Shown here: piece by piece, positions 1-13,500 of the stretch
Layout of the letters: each line of letters begins with the position of its first letter
Numbering within the stretch: the stretch's first letter is position 1
From: Aplidium turbinatum
Lineage: Eukaryota > Chordata > Ascidiacea > Aplousobranchia > Polyclinidae
DNA: 64,000 bases
Reading direction: 5' to 3'
NCBI GenBank assembly: GCA_918807975.1
Contig: OU964919.1
Coordinates: 12,542,001-12,606,000, forward strand
The notes under the pieces: generated by a model
Told to the model about the DNA's origin: nothing
What the model saw: only the letters and a program-made list of their open reading frames with translations
Database searches by the model: none
Program-made: the position numbers and the translations under genes

Positions 1-1019
1 CTAAGTCTCTATGTTTTCTTGTTGCTAATTCAAGACTGAGATATTTGAATGTTTGGTATTGGCAAAACTCGCTCTTTTAATACAGTTTGGTTTAAAATTA
101 GGCAAACTTTGTTTTAGAGACATAGATTGATTGCTTTTTTTTTGCGAGATTATTACAGTTTTTTTATTTATCAATTTTCTCTTTGGTTGATTCAAAAAAC
201 GATCTTATTCCGGTAAGTCACTAACTTTTATGCTCTGAAGTCAACCCAAAGTTTAGAAAACGTAACGTCATAGAGATCATACATCTTGATGAGTGTCAAA
301 CAAAAAGCTTTGAGACAATGAAGTTACTTTAGGTTATTTCTGATATATTCAAGTTTTGTATAACGAATAGCTGTTTAGATGTTAATCTAGATCGAACAAG
401 CGATCTCAGCAGTTGCAGATGGCTTGCATCCTTGCACAGTTTGACGACAAATTACATCATAGGCTAAAACTTTTCTTGTAAACAATGTATTAACATCCGT
501 AAATTCAATTTGAAGGGTTGAAACCCCCGAACCCCCTCCCTTGGCTACGCCACTGGTGCAAGACAATGGTATATTATTTAATTTCTCTTGTTTTCGACCA
601 GGGCTGGAAAAAATGTTTAGCTTCCCGGGAATCTATTTTTTAGAGAAAAACCGCGGCTTACAATCACGATAATGAGAACCTTATATTTTACTGATCTACG
701 GAGCTGACGTAAACCTTAAAAGTTATGTCGACATATTCTTGATGCCCCCCTTATCGATAATTGTTCTTTGTAGTACCGCTTTGAAGGTGAATTACGACTA
801 TGAACAAAAGAATAAATTTTAAACTTCATATTTGTATTGAAAATACATGACGTAATGTCTTCCAACCTTATCACATTTTTTTCATTACGTAATATTTACC
901 ACCACCAAACCACTTTTGACGATCGAATTTGTTAATTTATTATTCGGTAAAATGTTTAGATGATGTTACGTCATTACGCCGATTTGAGATATAATTTCAT
1001 TCATGACGTCGTATGGATG
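1..1019. other. Intergenic; one solo transposon-like end
   Basis: At about 562 on the minus strand begins cagtggcgtagccaaggga, a start seen in many invertebrate repeats. No gene recognised. Confidence 0.35.
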
Positions 1020-1330
1020 AAAAACTTTTACAAGTTTTATACTCTGCTGAGATTAAAGAAGAAACATAAATGATAAATATTGGAGAAATTGAGTCTCCTT
1101 TACAACTTAAGAATCGAACAACTCAAAACTGCTGAAACAAAACGTTTTGTTTAAGTGAAAGAATCACTGCAAGCAACCAATGCTAAAATGCGCGCGGAAG
1201 AAGTCATGGGAGTGTGATGTATCAAAAATTTAACAGGTTGTTATTTTTCTACATCAATGTGACGTTAGTTAAAACTTTAAAAAGTCTATATCTTTACTTC
1301 TGTAGAAAATCTTTTTATCTACTGTACAAT
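1020..1330 (-). mobile_element. Relic of the tagagatgtaccgata hAT family
   Basis: Read in reverse it matches 4850-5100 (caacctgttcaaatttttga..., aaaacgttttgttt, gagactcagt...) and 38440-38560. TIRs are lost. Confidence 0.7.
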
Positions 1331-1378
1331 TTAGTCATCAAGGTTTTCCATACTTTCTTTTAAGAGAGAGCTTTTACC

Positions 1379-1379
<1 letters not shown>

Positions 1380-1410
<31 letters not shown>
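1380..1410 (+). repeat. C31 homopolymer
   Basis: An uninterrupted run of 31 cytosines. On the minus strand a G-rich cagtggcgccggcagggg end lies nearby (to 1562). Confidence 0.9.
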
Positions 1411-1558
1411 TTGCAACTTGAGTTGACTTACTTGAGGTTGGGATCCAAATATTAAAAAAATAATATTAATATGTATTAATAAAAAAAAAAAAAAAAGATA
1501 ATGCCCAAAACATTGGGGGGGCAGCTGCCCCGCCTGCCCCCCCCCCTGCCGGCGCCAC

Positions 1559-1930
1559 TGTTGGGAAGGTTTCGAGCAGCCGAAGTCTTGTGAAGACAAG
1601 TTATCTGCACTAAGTAGGCTATTCTGTGTATTAATTAAAAGTGACAAACTGATGCAAATAAATCGTGATGTAATATATAATTATCACATTGGTGACCCCG
1701 ACGTGATAATGTGGTAATTATTATTATAAATGTAAGGATGGTTTTAGCGGTGTTTTATAATGTTAATTGGTTGTCTAATGAAATTCTGTCTGCTCTGCCT
1801 GAGCACATTGGTCACCCCGACGTGATAATGTGGCAATTATTGTTATAAATGTAAGGATGGTTTTAGCGGTGGTTTAAAATGTTAATTGGCTGTCTAATGA
1901 AATTCTGTCTGCCTGACGGACATTCTAACT
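1559..1930 (+). mobile_element. LTR-retrotransposon fossil (LTR edge, tRNA-Trp primer site, leader), duplicated
   Basis: tggtgaccccgacgtgat at about 1690 is complementary to the 3' end of animal tRNA-Trp, so it reads as a primer-binding site next to an LTR edge ending ...ca. A ~119-bp block with this site is repeated in tandem (second at about 1809). No gag or pol sequence follows. It is a fossil fragment. Confidence 0.55.
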
Positions 1931-2930
1931 AATTCGACTCCATTAAATTATTTCCACACAACTTTTACTCGAATTATAATTTTTAGTCATCAGAAGGTGT
2001 TCATATAATATTGTAGGTCTATAACAAAATTGAATTTAAACATTACAGGATAGTAAAACTACAGGATGGATAGCCTAGTTTATTTATTTATTTGGTTCAT
2101 TATCACGAATAGTGAAACATTATCACGAATTATTACATTTTAACGGTCGTCCAAATTGCTACGTAAAGCTACACAATCAATTTAATGTTTTCTAAGCTGA
2201 GCTGGTCTGACTGTCTACAAATGCAAACAAACCATTTTATTGTCTGCAGCCTTTTTCCTATTTACGTTGGGAGCAGGTTGCATGAAAAATTACAGAATCT
2301 TTAGGAAATACTATTAGGTTAAACTAGTTCACTACAGTTAAAGAAACGAAAACTTATCTGACGCAATAATGGATCGCTACAATAGCGTTATGCAAAATTT
2401 GGTGCAACTACAGCTTGAGGTCTGCCGCGCCCGCTATGGATCACATATTCAAGTGCAGCGATTTTGACCTGTCCACGTGGGTACGGTAGCCTAAAATGTA
2501 TGTAGGCTATCGCTAAAATAAATGTAAGAAATATGTGATATCATGTTTATTTGATAGGAGAACTATTGAAGTCATGATAATGCAGCTGTAGACTTTACGC
2601 AACAACGGTAACGGGAGGTAGTCTCACATTGCTGCAGCGAGGTTTTGCTAATGTTCTAGCACCCAAAGTTTTAAGAAAAATATAGCAATTCATTCGATGA
2701 GAATGATTTTACATAAAAGCAAAGAAATCGTTTTGCAGTCCTGCTAATTTTTTTTTATTTTGCAGTGACCCTCCAGCTGTCCGTTTCGCAAGAAAAATCA
2801 GTAAAGTGAGTCGTCCCGGTACTCCACTGTCCCTAGAAATACTCGTCTCCGTGACTGAGAAGGATGGATGCCTCAAAAGAAAAATAGGTCTAGGCCTACA
2901 AGGGTATTTCTTTCTCGTAATTCGGCCCTG
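1931..2930. other. Intergenic, nothing recognised
   Basis: Short open frames; no domain or repeat pair seen. Confidence 0.4.
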
Positions 2931-3045
2931 GTTTTAACGTCAGTGTTTTGTCGCTTCCACTTTTTTCTAGACCTCTGCTATGTTTGACATATATTATTTT
3001 TTGTTGTAATGGTCAGAAATAAAAACAAACTGAGTTGTTTCGATT
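2931..3045 (+). repeat. Stray copy of the ~115-bp unit found in the 14458-18819 foldback arms
   Basis: Matches the block gttttgtcgcttctac ... gctatgttgacgtg ... gatcagaaataaaaacaac at 18240-18360, with some changes. Confidence 0.7.
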
Positions 3046-4184
3046 TCCTAAGAGAAAAACAATAAATTTAATTCGACTGTAGCAACACTGTCAAAAAGTT
3101 TGTTGTTTTATTGGTTACCGCGAATTGCGCGAAATTGAAAATAGACATTGGTTATTTAGTCAGAATGGGTTTGCCAAGTCAGCCAATGACGATTATTTCA
3201 GTGATTAACCCCACATTTGGTACGATGTACAACACATTCCTTATATTTATGTTGAAGCTACTATTCGGAGGAATGGAAAAAAATGCGTTAGCTGAGTAGC
3301 TACCGAACTAAATCGCAAACTAGTCTGGGCAGTATTGGTTTCACAGGGTAGGCTGCATGCTCATAACTGCCCTATGTAGCCTATAGCTTCAAAATTTTAT
3401 TTTTGGCTAATTTTATGTAATAAAACCCGTTTTTCCCATAAAACCCAGGTTTGATAAGATAAGAATAGGCTACTTGTGTTTCTCACAGGTTCTTTTGAAT
3501 AAGCTTGGTTGGTTGGTTTTGAATCTTTATCCTCGGACTGACAAAGCTTTGATTGGTTATTTCTGGTAGTTTCGCATACTTGTAGAGGCTCTTGACTAGG
3601 GACAGTACATTACGGGACGCGTAACTCCGTTGTTTCGCCAACGTTAGAAGAGCCAATTGCCAGTTTAACATTTTTTTACGCTTTACTGCTGGCTTGCTTT
3701 CAACTAAAAACCTTAAATTACTTTAAAACCAACTTCACTCTTCTTATAACCCATAAAAAGTACATTATTTAGCAAATAAAAAAAAAACGTAACCTTTCTA
3801 TTTTTAACGTTACCTTCTATTTATACTGTTGTTGCCAATATCTAATACTGTAGTGTACTATTTATTGTTGTGATTGTGTAGCCTACTGTTATTACTGTAC
3901 CAACACTAGTGTTCAATTACACTGTTAGCATTAGGCATTCCAGTAGTCACTGCCTAATTGATGCATACCAATATTGCTTTAGTACAATAACAAAAATTTT
4001 GGTATTGTTTTTGTGTGTCTTTTTACCTTATATAGCTGTTTACTTTTGCGTGTGTATCACTGTTGATACCTCTGTTAATCTTAATATTGTTATTATCTTT
4101 ATTATATAGTTGTTTACTGTGCGTGATTGAAAGATGAATAAGCACTCTGCTTTACAACATCTCATATATTATTATTATTATATT
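3046..4184. other. Intergenic upstream of CENPI
   Basis: AT-rich. The piece tggtagtttcgcatacttgtag at about 3564 recurs at about 34732, marking an old dispersed repeat. No gene recognised. Confidence 0.4.
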
Positions 4185-4432
4185 AAAAGCGGATGTTGTT
4201 TCGCATCCCTATGATCTACAATCCCTACTCTTGACGCAGGGCCGGTTACCGAGATTGGCAGAGTGAAGTTTTCCGATTGTTGAAGTGTAGTTGCTGGGAA
4301 ATTATTCCATTCACTAGGTGCTGTTGAATGGAGAGCAGTCCTGAAACGCGTTGCTCAAGCGCACACTCCAAGAGTCAAACTTGCGCCGTGTGATCTTGAG
4401 CCGGGCATGTAACCACTGAGCTAACGGGGCAA
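4185..4432 (-). mobile_element. tRNA-derived SINE, 90 bp upstream of CENPI start
   Basis: Read on the minus strand, the head TGCCCCGTTAGCTCAGTGGT has a tRNA A-box and is followed by a B-box-like AGTTTGACTC. The body then has a stretch like LINE 3' ends (CTCCATTCAACAGCACC), and an ATA/ATT-rich tail lies near 4160-4190. This is the usual tRNA head plus LINE-like tail layout. Confidence 0.65.
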
Positions 4433-4520
4433 AAGCTTCATGTACTTTCATAGATTTTTACATTTTTTTCAGCATCTTTATGTGTTTCAATGAAGTGTGG
4501 AACAAATTTTACATTACACT

Positions 4521-7500
4521 ATGAATTCAACTGACCATGCAGCTGTTGAGCGTTTGGTCACTTATTTTCAAAATAATGACTGCATATTACCAAAAAACAA
4601 ACCAGAATGTTGGAAATCAATCATTGCATTCAGGTAAAAATATTTTTTGTTGTATTTAAAATTGTTGCAAATAAAGTTGCAGGCTTGTGACAAGTTAAAA
4701 ATTAGAGATGTACCGATATATCGGCATCGGTGATATCGGCCATTTTTTTAGTATCGGTATCGGCAAAATTTGGCCGATACTGTGGCCGATACTAAACATA
4801 AAAAAAAGGCGTTTGCTGCGGATTTTCTGCAAAAGCAAAGATATAGATTTTTTAAAGTAGTAACTAACGTCACATTGATGTAGAAAAATAACAACCTGTT
4901 CAAATTTTTGATACCTCACACTCCCATGACTTCATTCATGGTCGCACCTTTTGGCATTGTCTGCTTACAGTGATTCTTTCACTCAAACAAAACGTTTTGT
5001 TTCAGCAGTTTTGCGTTGTTCCATTCTTAAGTTGTGAAGGAGACTCAGTTGCTCCAATATTTATCATAATTATGTGTTTCTTTTTTACTCTCAGCAGAGG
5101 ATAAAACCAGGCCAAGACTACCCAGGTGGCGGGAATGTGTAGTTTTGCATCGTTTTTGCGTTGCTGGACGCTTGGGGGACCCGTGTGTAGGGGTGTTCAA
5201 TTTCGAATTTCGATTCAATTCGATTAAGGTGATATTCGAAATTCGTTTTTCGTATCGGACATATTCGAAATTATAGCAGCCCGTTCGGCTGAACGCGGTT
5301 GAAAGTAACGCAAGTGGCGCGAAATCTGTCTTGTCGCATTTTGCAAACAAAAAAAGACTTCGACGCATGCGCATCGTCGATCACGTGACTATCACACGTT
5401 CTCGTGGGTCCAACGGCCAGTCCTGCACCAGGGATGCCAGGTTGGCATTTTTAATGCCAAATATCACAAATTTCTCTCAAGAATGAAGATAGCTAGGTTG
5501 TGCAATAGCAGAAAGTGTAGGCTGACCTTTGTCGCAGTTTTATCCATTTTTTACCGAATCCATAGGCGCCTAAGCCGTGGGGGCAGGGCCGTAGCCAGAC
5601 CGCAGAGCAAGGGAGGCAACTTTTTTTTAGGGGGGGGGCCTCATCTGGAGACCTATAAACACACCTTCCTTTATTTTCGCTTTGCTCATTGGGGGAATTT
5701 TTTTGTTGAGGTACATGAAACCAGCTCCTGCTTTGTCTATTGCCTTGACGAAGTTCTTCACTAAACCCAGTTTTATGTGCAACGGTGGAAACAAAATCTT
5801 ATCTGATTAAACAAGTGGTAGATGTAGAACGTTTTTCTTCCCTGGAGTCAATGATTGACGAGAGGCCAGTCTTTTTTTGATGTAGTGGGAATCTTTCCTC
5901 GAATGTCCCATCAGTATCCCATTCACAAAGAAAAAAGCAGTACTTAGTATAACCTAGCTGCAGACCCATAACAAGAGCTACTACTTTTAAGTCACCACAC
6001 AGCTGCCATAGATGTTGGTCATACTTTATGCATCTTGGAAGTTGCTTTATGTTGTCAGTTTTCGTTTAGCCATTGTCGAAGATTTGCACCATAGGAGTTA
6101 CAGCATATGTGAGGGGCCCAACTCTTGCCCTGATCACCTAACTTTGCATCCACAATACAAGTGGTATGCTTTCCTGACCACAGCCGTTATACTTCGCTTT
6201 TGTGAAAAAAAACTTATTTCACCACAAATGTAGCAGAAAATGTCTGCTTTATTTATGCATTTACAAGGCATCTGCAGAAAGAGCAGTTAAGGCTAAACAC
6301 ATGAAGTTTTTACAAAAGAAGCAAGCAAACAACCCAACTCAAACATATGTTGAAATAAAAATATTATGAATAGACACGTCATCTACGTTCCAACAAATAT
6401 ATTAAGTGCCCAACTCTATCTGACCGATGCAAGCTACAACAGAAAAACGCACACTGCTTTCCGCGTGAGCAAGTAAAGCACATTTTGGCATGGTGCCATA
6501 TCTCAAAAACTAGACCTAATCAACAAATTTCAAGTTGATATTCGTGATCAGCGACCCCAAATTAGCCAAGATTGACCCTATTCGTTTCGGAAGCAAATTG
6601 GCTGTTGACAAGTGTAATCACTATGAACGAGTTGCGATGCTACATTCCAACACCAGACAACAAAAACTGTCATTTTTACATTGATTTAATGTCTGCAGAC
6701 GTTGAATCAATGTAAAAATGACTGATTTTGTTGCCTGGGACAGCAAAAATTTACCATTTTGTGTCGATTCAATGTCATCAGATGTTGAATGCACCCAAAA
6801 ACAACATAATTTGCTACGTAGACGGAGCGTGCGTTTAGCTTTATGCGCTTGCAAACATACTCGATGTCGCTTTCGAGTCGAAACCTCTGCACTCTGCAGT
6901 GAATTGCTCGCTGTGAAAATGAACTTGTAGTGTTTGGGATCCCAGCGACCTCGGCTCCAGCGGAGCGATCGTTTTCAAAAACTGGCCTGACCTTCACGAA
7001 GCTGAGATCCCGACTGACGGGTGACGATGTCGATCAGCTTGTGTTCATAAACACCAACTTGGGCCTGGCCCTGGAGCTGTAGACGTTATTTTGTGTTCTT
7101 TTTTCGCAAATTTTCATGACTTTTTTTTGCGTTTTCTAGCGAATTTTCATGTCGTTTCTTTCAATAAAATCTCATTTTGCAGTTTGGTGAATAGTTGTGA
7201 TATTCGAAATCGAAATTCGGAAATCGAAAACAAATTGAATTTCGAATATTCAAATAATCGAAATTGAACACCCCTACCCAGGCCTTAAAACTCGTGTTTT
7301 TTTCCGGCAGCCATCGTGGCCTACCGAGAGCTCCTTCTCGGCGGCCAAATCTGCGTGCTTGGAGGCCAAAATACTGTACAATAACGATAGCACAAGTAAA
7401 TAGCATTAAACTTGCAACAATGTTAAAATGATCACTTAGCGTTGTTGAAGTCTGGGCGACGTCCTGCAATAGAATCGTTGTACCACGCATTAAATGCTTT

Positions 7501-10500
7501 ATCGGGATTGTAATCCGGTATTGCGGGACCATCTAACGACCCTAAATTGATTTAACTGCTTGCAGCTCAGTAAATTGTTTCAACTGCATACCGCCTTTCA
7601 TAAAACCTGACCATTTATTCCGTTATGATGTCACCATTGAGGGTGTGAAGTCACTAACCCACAGCGTTCTCAACTATGAAGACATGTGTTTTACCCACGG
7701 ATGTCAACTAACCTAGTTCTCCTTTTTAACAACGATTCAATGTCCGACAACATTGAATCGCTATAAAAACGACAATATTGCCAGCTGATGTAAATTAGCA
7801 CTTCGGATTAACACTTCGTTAAAATAAACACCGGGAATTGCAAACAAGACTTACAGCGCTGGTGATCGCAGCTGGATATATTCAATACAACAGTAGTAGC
7901 AACTATGATGCGCTGGCCTAATTCTGCGTCACTCTTTGATACTACATATTTTCAACATTTAATCCACGATCATTCTAATGCGAAATTAAAGAATTGGCTA
8001 GAAGAAACCTGCGGCCAAACTTGGCCGATGGAGGAGGTAGCACCGGCGGTCATTCAAGCACTACTTAGCGGCCATGGCCGCCGGCTGCTTTAAGGCTTGC
8101 CTACCCGTGTGGCTTGGTTGTTTTTGGTGGGCTGGTTCTGTCAGTTTGTGATTTGGTTTCCGCCTTTCGTTGTGGTGGACTCACCAGACTTGAACAATGG
8201 CGGATTGGGTGGGCTTGGGGTGGGGGCGGACCGCGGTGGGACTGCGAATCCTCACTGAACTAATCAATAAGTGGTCTTGTTGCGCCTGGGATGGCGGCCT
8301 CATTGTGGGGGGAAGTGTCCTTCCCTGCTGTCGGCACGGGGCTGGGCGCTCACTGGTGCGGCGGGCTGTTGCGATTCGCTGGCCATAACGGTGTAGCTTC
8401 CACGCTAGCCATTTAGACCATCCAATCAACTATATGTTTCTCGGCAGCCGTTTTGTAGCAAGAATTAACATCGACAAGAATTGAAATGGCTAGTGTGGAA
8501 GCTGCACCGTTGTGGTTGGCGGGTCGCGGCAGCTCGCTGTGCTGGTGAGTGCTCAGCCTTGTGCTGGTGGCCGAGGGGGGCACTCTTTTCTTCGCAATGA
8601 GTTTGTCATCTTGGGCGCAACGGCACCATTTTGATTGGTTTATTGAGGATTTGTGGTCCCATTGCTTTCTTTTTGGGCCTACTTATTCTGCCATGACATT
8701 GTTTGGGCTTGGTGAGTTTGTTGCGGCTAAGGGTGGAAGTTGAATAGCCGACTGGTGGAGCCGGCTTGCTGGGGGCAGCCGAGTTGCACGGGTTTTTTGA
8801 GCGTTTTGTGGGGTGGGAGCGATGCAGAATTGTGCATTTTTGCTACCTGGGTACTCTTGGCCTGGCAAAAGCTTTTCAACCAAATGACAAGCGCCCTTAG
8901 GTTGCACTTGCACACTACTTGTCGAATAGCTTTTGTACCACTACACAAATCACTTGGTTTATATTTTACATCTTATTATCAATTATGATAGCCCATTTGG
9001 AGAGTTACGCAAACACTTTATTAATTTTTCAGAAACCCCAATTATGATGTAATGTTTCTTCCCTTATACCCCAATCCTCAATTACGGTGGCCTTTCATTA
9101 CTACAACCAACTATTATGACACAACGATGCTTTTGAGATTGGATTCTTGTATACTTTAATAAATTATGCCAATTCAAAGCTTTTTTTAATAGATTTATGC
9201 AAATGAGGTAAAACTTAGCATTTGATATATTTCCTTGCAAACACCAAAATTGCTTCTTTTTGTAACACCAAAGCATCGGCCAAAATATCGGTATCAGTAT
9301 CGGTATTGGCCTAAAAAAGTGATATCGGGATCGGTATCGGCCAAAATATTGGTATCGGTACATCTCTATTAAAAATGGATTTAAAAGTCATTAAATTGCT
9401 GTGCAATTGTTTTCTAAAACATTGCACTGCTTGCATCACTACATTAAACCTTACAATTTTTGCAAAACTTTATGAATGGATTCATGAAAACAGTATGAAT
9501 GTATGTGTCTAACTTCATTACAGTCTTGTCTGTCTTTTGATTGAATTTTTAGTGCACTGCATTATGTTTCTGTTTTGTATTATTGGTAATTGACTTGTGA
9601 TGATTATTTGATTTTTTAAAGCAATATTCTCAGTTGAGAAGCAAGGAATACTAATTATTCAAAATTTTACAATGCATAAGTTGTTCTATTTGAAAGCATT
9701 TTTTTTTTCTCCAAAACCATTCGTCCATTGGTATCCCGTAACTTCCTCTATACTTTTTGTAGACAAGCTGCAAATGAGGTTGGCTTGTCACGTAAACAGA
9801 TACTTTCCATTGCTGAACTTGCCGCAACCCAGAAGTTTGGTGAGAGTAACATTGTGGAATTTTTTTGTTTATTCAACTTAAACAACTTAAAGAATTTTTA
9901 AGCTCAATGTTAATAAATTTTTGGTTGAAACAAAATAAAATACTTTTGATGATGAAAAGTAAAAATCATAGTATGAATCAGTGTAACTTAACAAAACTAA
10001 AACAAATCACCATTACTGAAAAGGCAAAACTATCTCACTTTGCCTTGATATATAGAATGAACAAATATTACTGTTCAAAAAAGGTTGTTGTTGCCTTGTT
10101 TGTATTGACCTATTTCAAACACAGTAGAATTGAAATTCATTAAACTGAATGTCGTTTTACTGTATTTGCAAAAAGGATTATTTGGGCCAATTGCACAACA
10201 TTTTTCATACATTAAATTTCAAAAGTTTATTTTTGTTGTTATAATAAATTTAGATGTTTAAGCATAATTTTGCTTATCATTGGTGTCCATTTTTTACTGA
10301 AGTAAGCTACTTCCAGGGTAGAGAGGGGGGGGGGGGGCGAGAATTCCTCAATGATTCTGAAAGTGATTTCTTAAAGTTGCTGATTGAACTACTATAATCC
10401 ACTATTTGTGGAGTTGTGGACCCACATATCAGCTGGATACGATTGTCGTGCAGCATTTTGCACACAATTTAGTTTGTTATTGCATAATGTTGACCGAGCA

Positions 10501-13500
10501 ACCGGAAAGACACGTATCGAAAACCATCACATGCTTATGTAGAACTTAATTAAATACAATGCAGTGAATGTTGTTTGTTCAGGATTAAATTCGTCAGTCA
10601 ATCAAACAACAACAATATCACCAGAAAACAAATAAATATAGAGAATAAAACAAATTATAGTTATTACTATCTGAATCCTTAACAGCCTGTTTCACCTCAA
10701 ACGGATCATCAAAAGGGTCTTATTCAAATAGAATTTATTTGAATAAGACCCTTCTGATGATCCGTTTGAGGTGAAACAGGCTGTTAAGAGTCTATTACCC
10801 TTTTGATGATCCGTTTGAGGTGAAACAGGCTGTTAAGAGTCTTATTCAAATAGAATTTATTTGAATAAGACCCTTCTGATGATCCGTTTGAGGTGAAACA
10901 GGCTGTTAAGGATTCAGATAGTAATAACTATATTTTGATTTAATTCGCTCTGCTTTGCTTTTTTGCTTAGCATTGAGCACTTTTTGTAGGATTAATAGTT
11001 TTCATTGTTTCAGAGAATAAAACCAGTGCACAACAGCTTTTGTTGTCTGAATATTGGTGGCAATTTTTTTCTTACACTTTAAAAGTTTTGCATTCTATCT
11101 TTGAAGTGAAGTCTTAAACGTTATCGAAACTTCGACGCGTTTGAGTTATGTCCTTGAAGTGCATTGTTTAAGTGCACACTGCACACCCAAAAAGTTGGAC
11201 CATTGAACTACCTTGTTTTTGTAGTGTTGTTTTGTTGTCTGTATCAACTTTCAAATTTTGCATGTTTTCACTGCGGCAAAATCATTGCCAACAAAAAATT
11301 ATGAGTTATGAAATGGTGTCAGCAATCAATAAAGTAAAAACTGTATTTCGAACTTGTTTATTTGCTGTGATTCAAATCGCTCGCATATATAAATTAATGA
11401 TTTTTTGTCAGTTCAGAACCTTATGCGCTAGCGCTTGTGGAACAATATGCAAACCTTACGAGACAAAGTTGGCTAACTGTTTTTCGTAAAATAGTATTCA
11501 CTGCTCAGTATACAAGTAGAGCAGTTTAAGGATCAAATTTTTAATTTAGCGTTCATGATTGTTCTTATTACAAAACATTCCATGATCGTTGCAGTCGACC
11601 TCAAACCTTATCGGCTGTGTCACGAATTCTTTCTATCTCTTACCAGGAAAAAGACTTGGAAAGGTTCAATGATGTAGTTTAATGGGTTAAACCGAAAAGC
11701 AGTCAATTAAATATCGAATGGTTCCACTAGTGAAATGATAATCTAACTTCTTGGAGGACTTTAACGAACGGCTTCTCAAATAACTCTAACTTCGAACACA
11801 ATTTATATCAGCACCAATTCTCATCTACTTGTATTCGATTTCTTCAACTCTCAATCAATAATAATTTCTGCACCAACTACCAATCCACAACTCATAACAC
11901 AACTCTCATAATCAACTCTTCATAATACAACTCCCATAATCACATAATCAACTCAATAATAATCATTACGCAAACTACACCACTATTTATAGAAAGTTGT
12001 TTCGGTCTAGTAACATCGAGAAGGTTACGTAATGTCACATTGTTCTGTCAAGTTGCAATAAATGTCAACAAGCAGAAGCTTAAAGAAGTCTAAAGAATGT
12101 CACGTAGGAGTAGAGGACTCTTACATAATAAATATTTCGCAATTGGACATTTACTTCTCTCTCTCGTTTGACTTGTAGCAGCTTAGATTGGCAATGCCTC
12201 CTCGTGCAGCCAAGATACGGTAGTTGGGTCCAGTTGTCGAATACCAGTGATTCCACTTGGGGGTCGTAAGATGGAACATTCGTGGAGTATGTGTTGCATT
12301 GTTTGTTCTACCGCTCCGCAGACACATATCGGCGAATTATGCAACCCCCACCTAAACAGATTAGCTCCAGTACAGCCAACGTCACATCTGATCCTGTTCA
12401 ATGTGACCCATGCCTTTCTTAAGAGGTCTGCTCCAGAAGGGATGGAGAGTGCTGGCATAACTGAAAACTGGGGAGGGATATGTGGCAGCTCGTTCCATTC
12501 TTGGGCCCATGTTTCCATGCAGCTGAAGTTCTTATCCACAAGTTGTATAGCGTATCGATGGAATGGGCGCCTTGATGATAGGCGTTGAGGTCTGACTGGT
12601 CCATTTGTTTGGGAGTGACGGACAATGACGGATTGACGGATTCGTGACGGTGACGGATTCGACTAATGACAACAAACCGACAAGTAGCAAGGACATTTAC
12701 TGATAAACAACCTTATGACGTCATGACAAACGATGCTCAGAAATTACGAAAAACAACAGAACATTCCAGAATTGCATGCTTACAGACGATTCTAGAAATA
12801 CGTTACATAATACAGATTTCTCTTACAAAGGTTACTTCAGGTCATAACCGATAATAACACACCGCACCAGAATTCCATAATGAAAACAACACATTCTGTC
12901 AAGACGCAGAGTAGCCCGACGCGACGCCTTACACATTGATTGTGACAGGCTGCATGAAACAAGGATGTAAGGTTGGCTAGGTAATGATAGCGGTAATAGA
13001 TGTCGTAAATGCAGGAAACTGGTCACATAAATAAAATACGAACAGAATATAAACACGAGCAAATAAAGCAACAATGCTCATAAAGTCACAAGTGATACAC
13101 TTACCATCAACTGCTATATTCTATCTTTATCGTATATAAGTACTTTTAAACTGTGTCACGTTTTTGGCACGAAAATCGAAGAAGTAAATGTTGAGAACAT
13201 CAAAACTAATATTTATATCCATAACTATTGACCAGCCCATTAAACATATTTTCTTTTTAGCATTTTTCGATTTAATTCTCAGACATGACGAGTATCTTGC
13301 TCCAAGAAGGTCATGGGGAGTCAAACGCATTTTTTATAGGCTTAGTTTTAGTTGAATTCAATGGTTTGATTTTTCTTTCAAGGCGGAACTTCTCCAGTTT
13401 TTAATGATGTCGACCGTTCACATACGAAAGGAGTTACAATTTTCCTTCGCACTACTTGACATGCTTTTCAAACAATTGCTCTTTTCCAGTAGCAATTAAA

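Larger units (their letters stand above)
5188..7276 (+). mobile_element. Nested hAT element (aggggtgttcaatttcg ends) with hAT C-terminal domain
   Basis: Inverted ends taggggtgttcaatttcgaa (5188) and its partner ending 7276, each followed by ATTCGAAAT-rich subterminal repeats. The frame 6931-7083 encodes VFGIPATSAPAERSFSKTG ... LVFINTNLGLALEL and a stop, a clear hAT dimerisation domain (hATC). The upstream part of the transposase is replaced by a nested MITE (5562-6930). No clean target duplication is visible. Confidence 0.8.
4703..9368. mobile_element. hAT element of the tagagatgtaccgata family, 4.7 kb, in CENPI intron 1
   Basis: Perfect 8-bp target duplication ttaaaaat at 4695-4702 and 9369-9376. 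TIRs begin tagagatgtaccgata and are followed by repeated (c)ggtatcggc words. It contains a nested hAT (5188-7276) and a GC/GT-rich block (8100-8900). Relatives lie at 1020-1330, 19110-19182 and 37602-38676. Confidence 0.92.

Noticed and set aside
1360-1647. Minus-strand open frame with a poly-Gly tail
   Set aside because: The glycines come from the C31 homopolymer; no coding signal.
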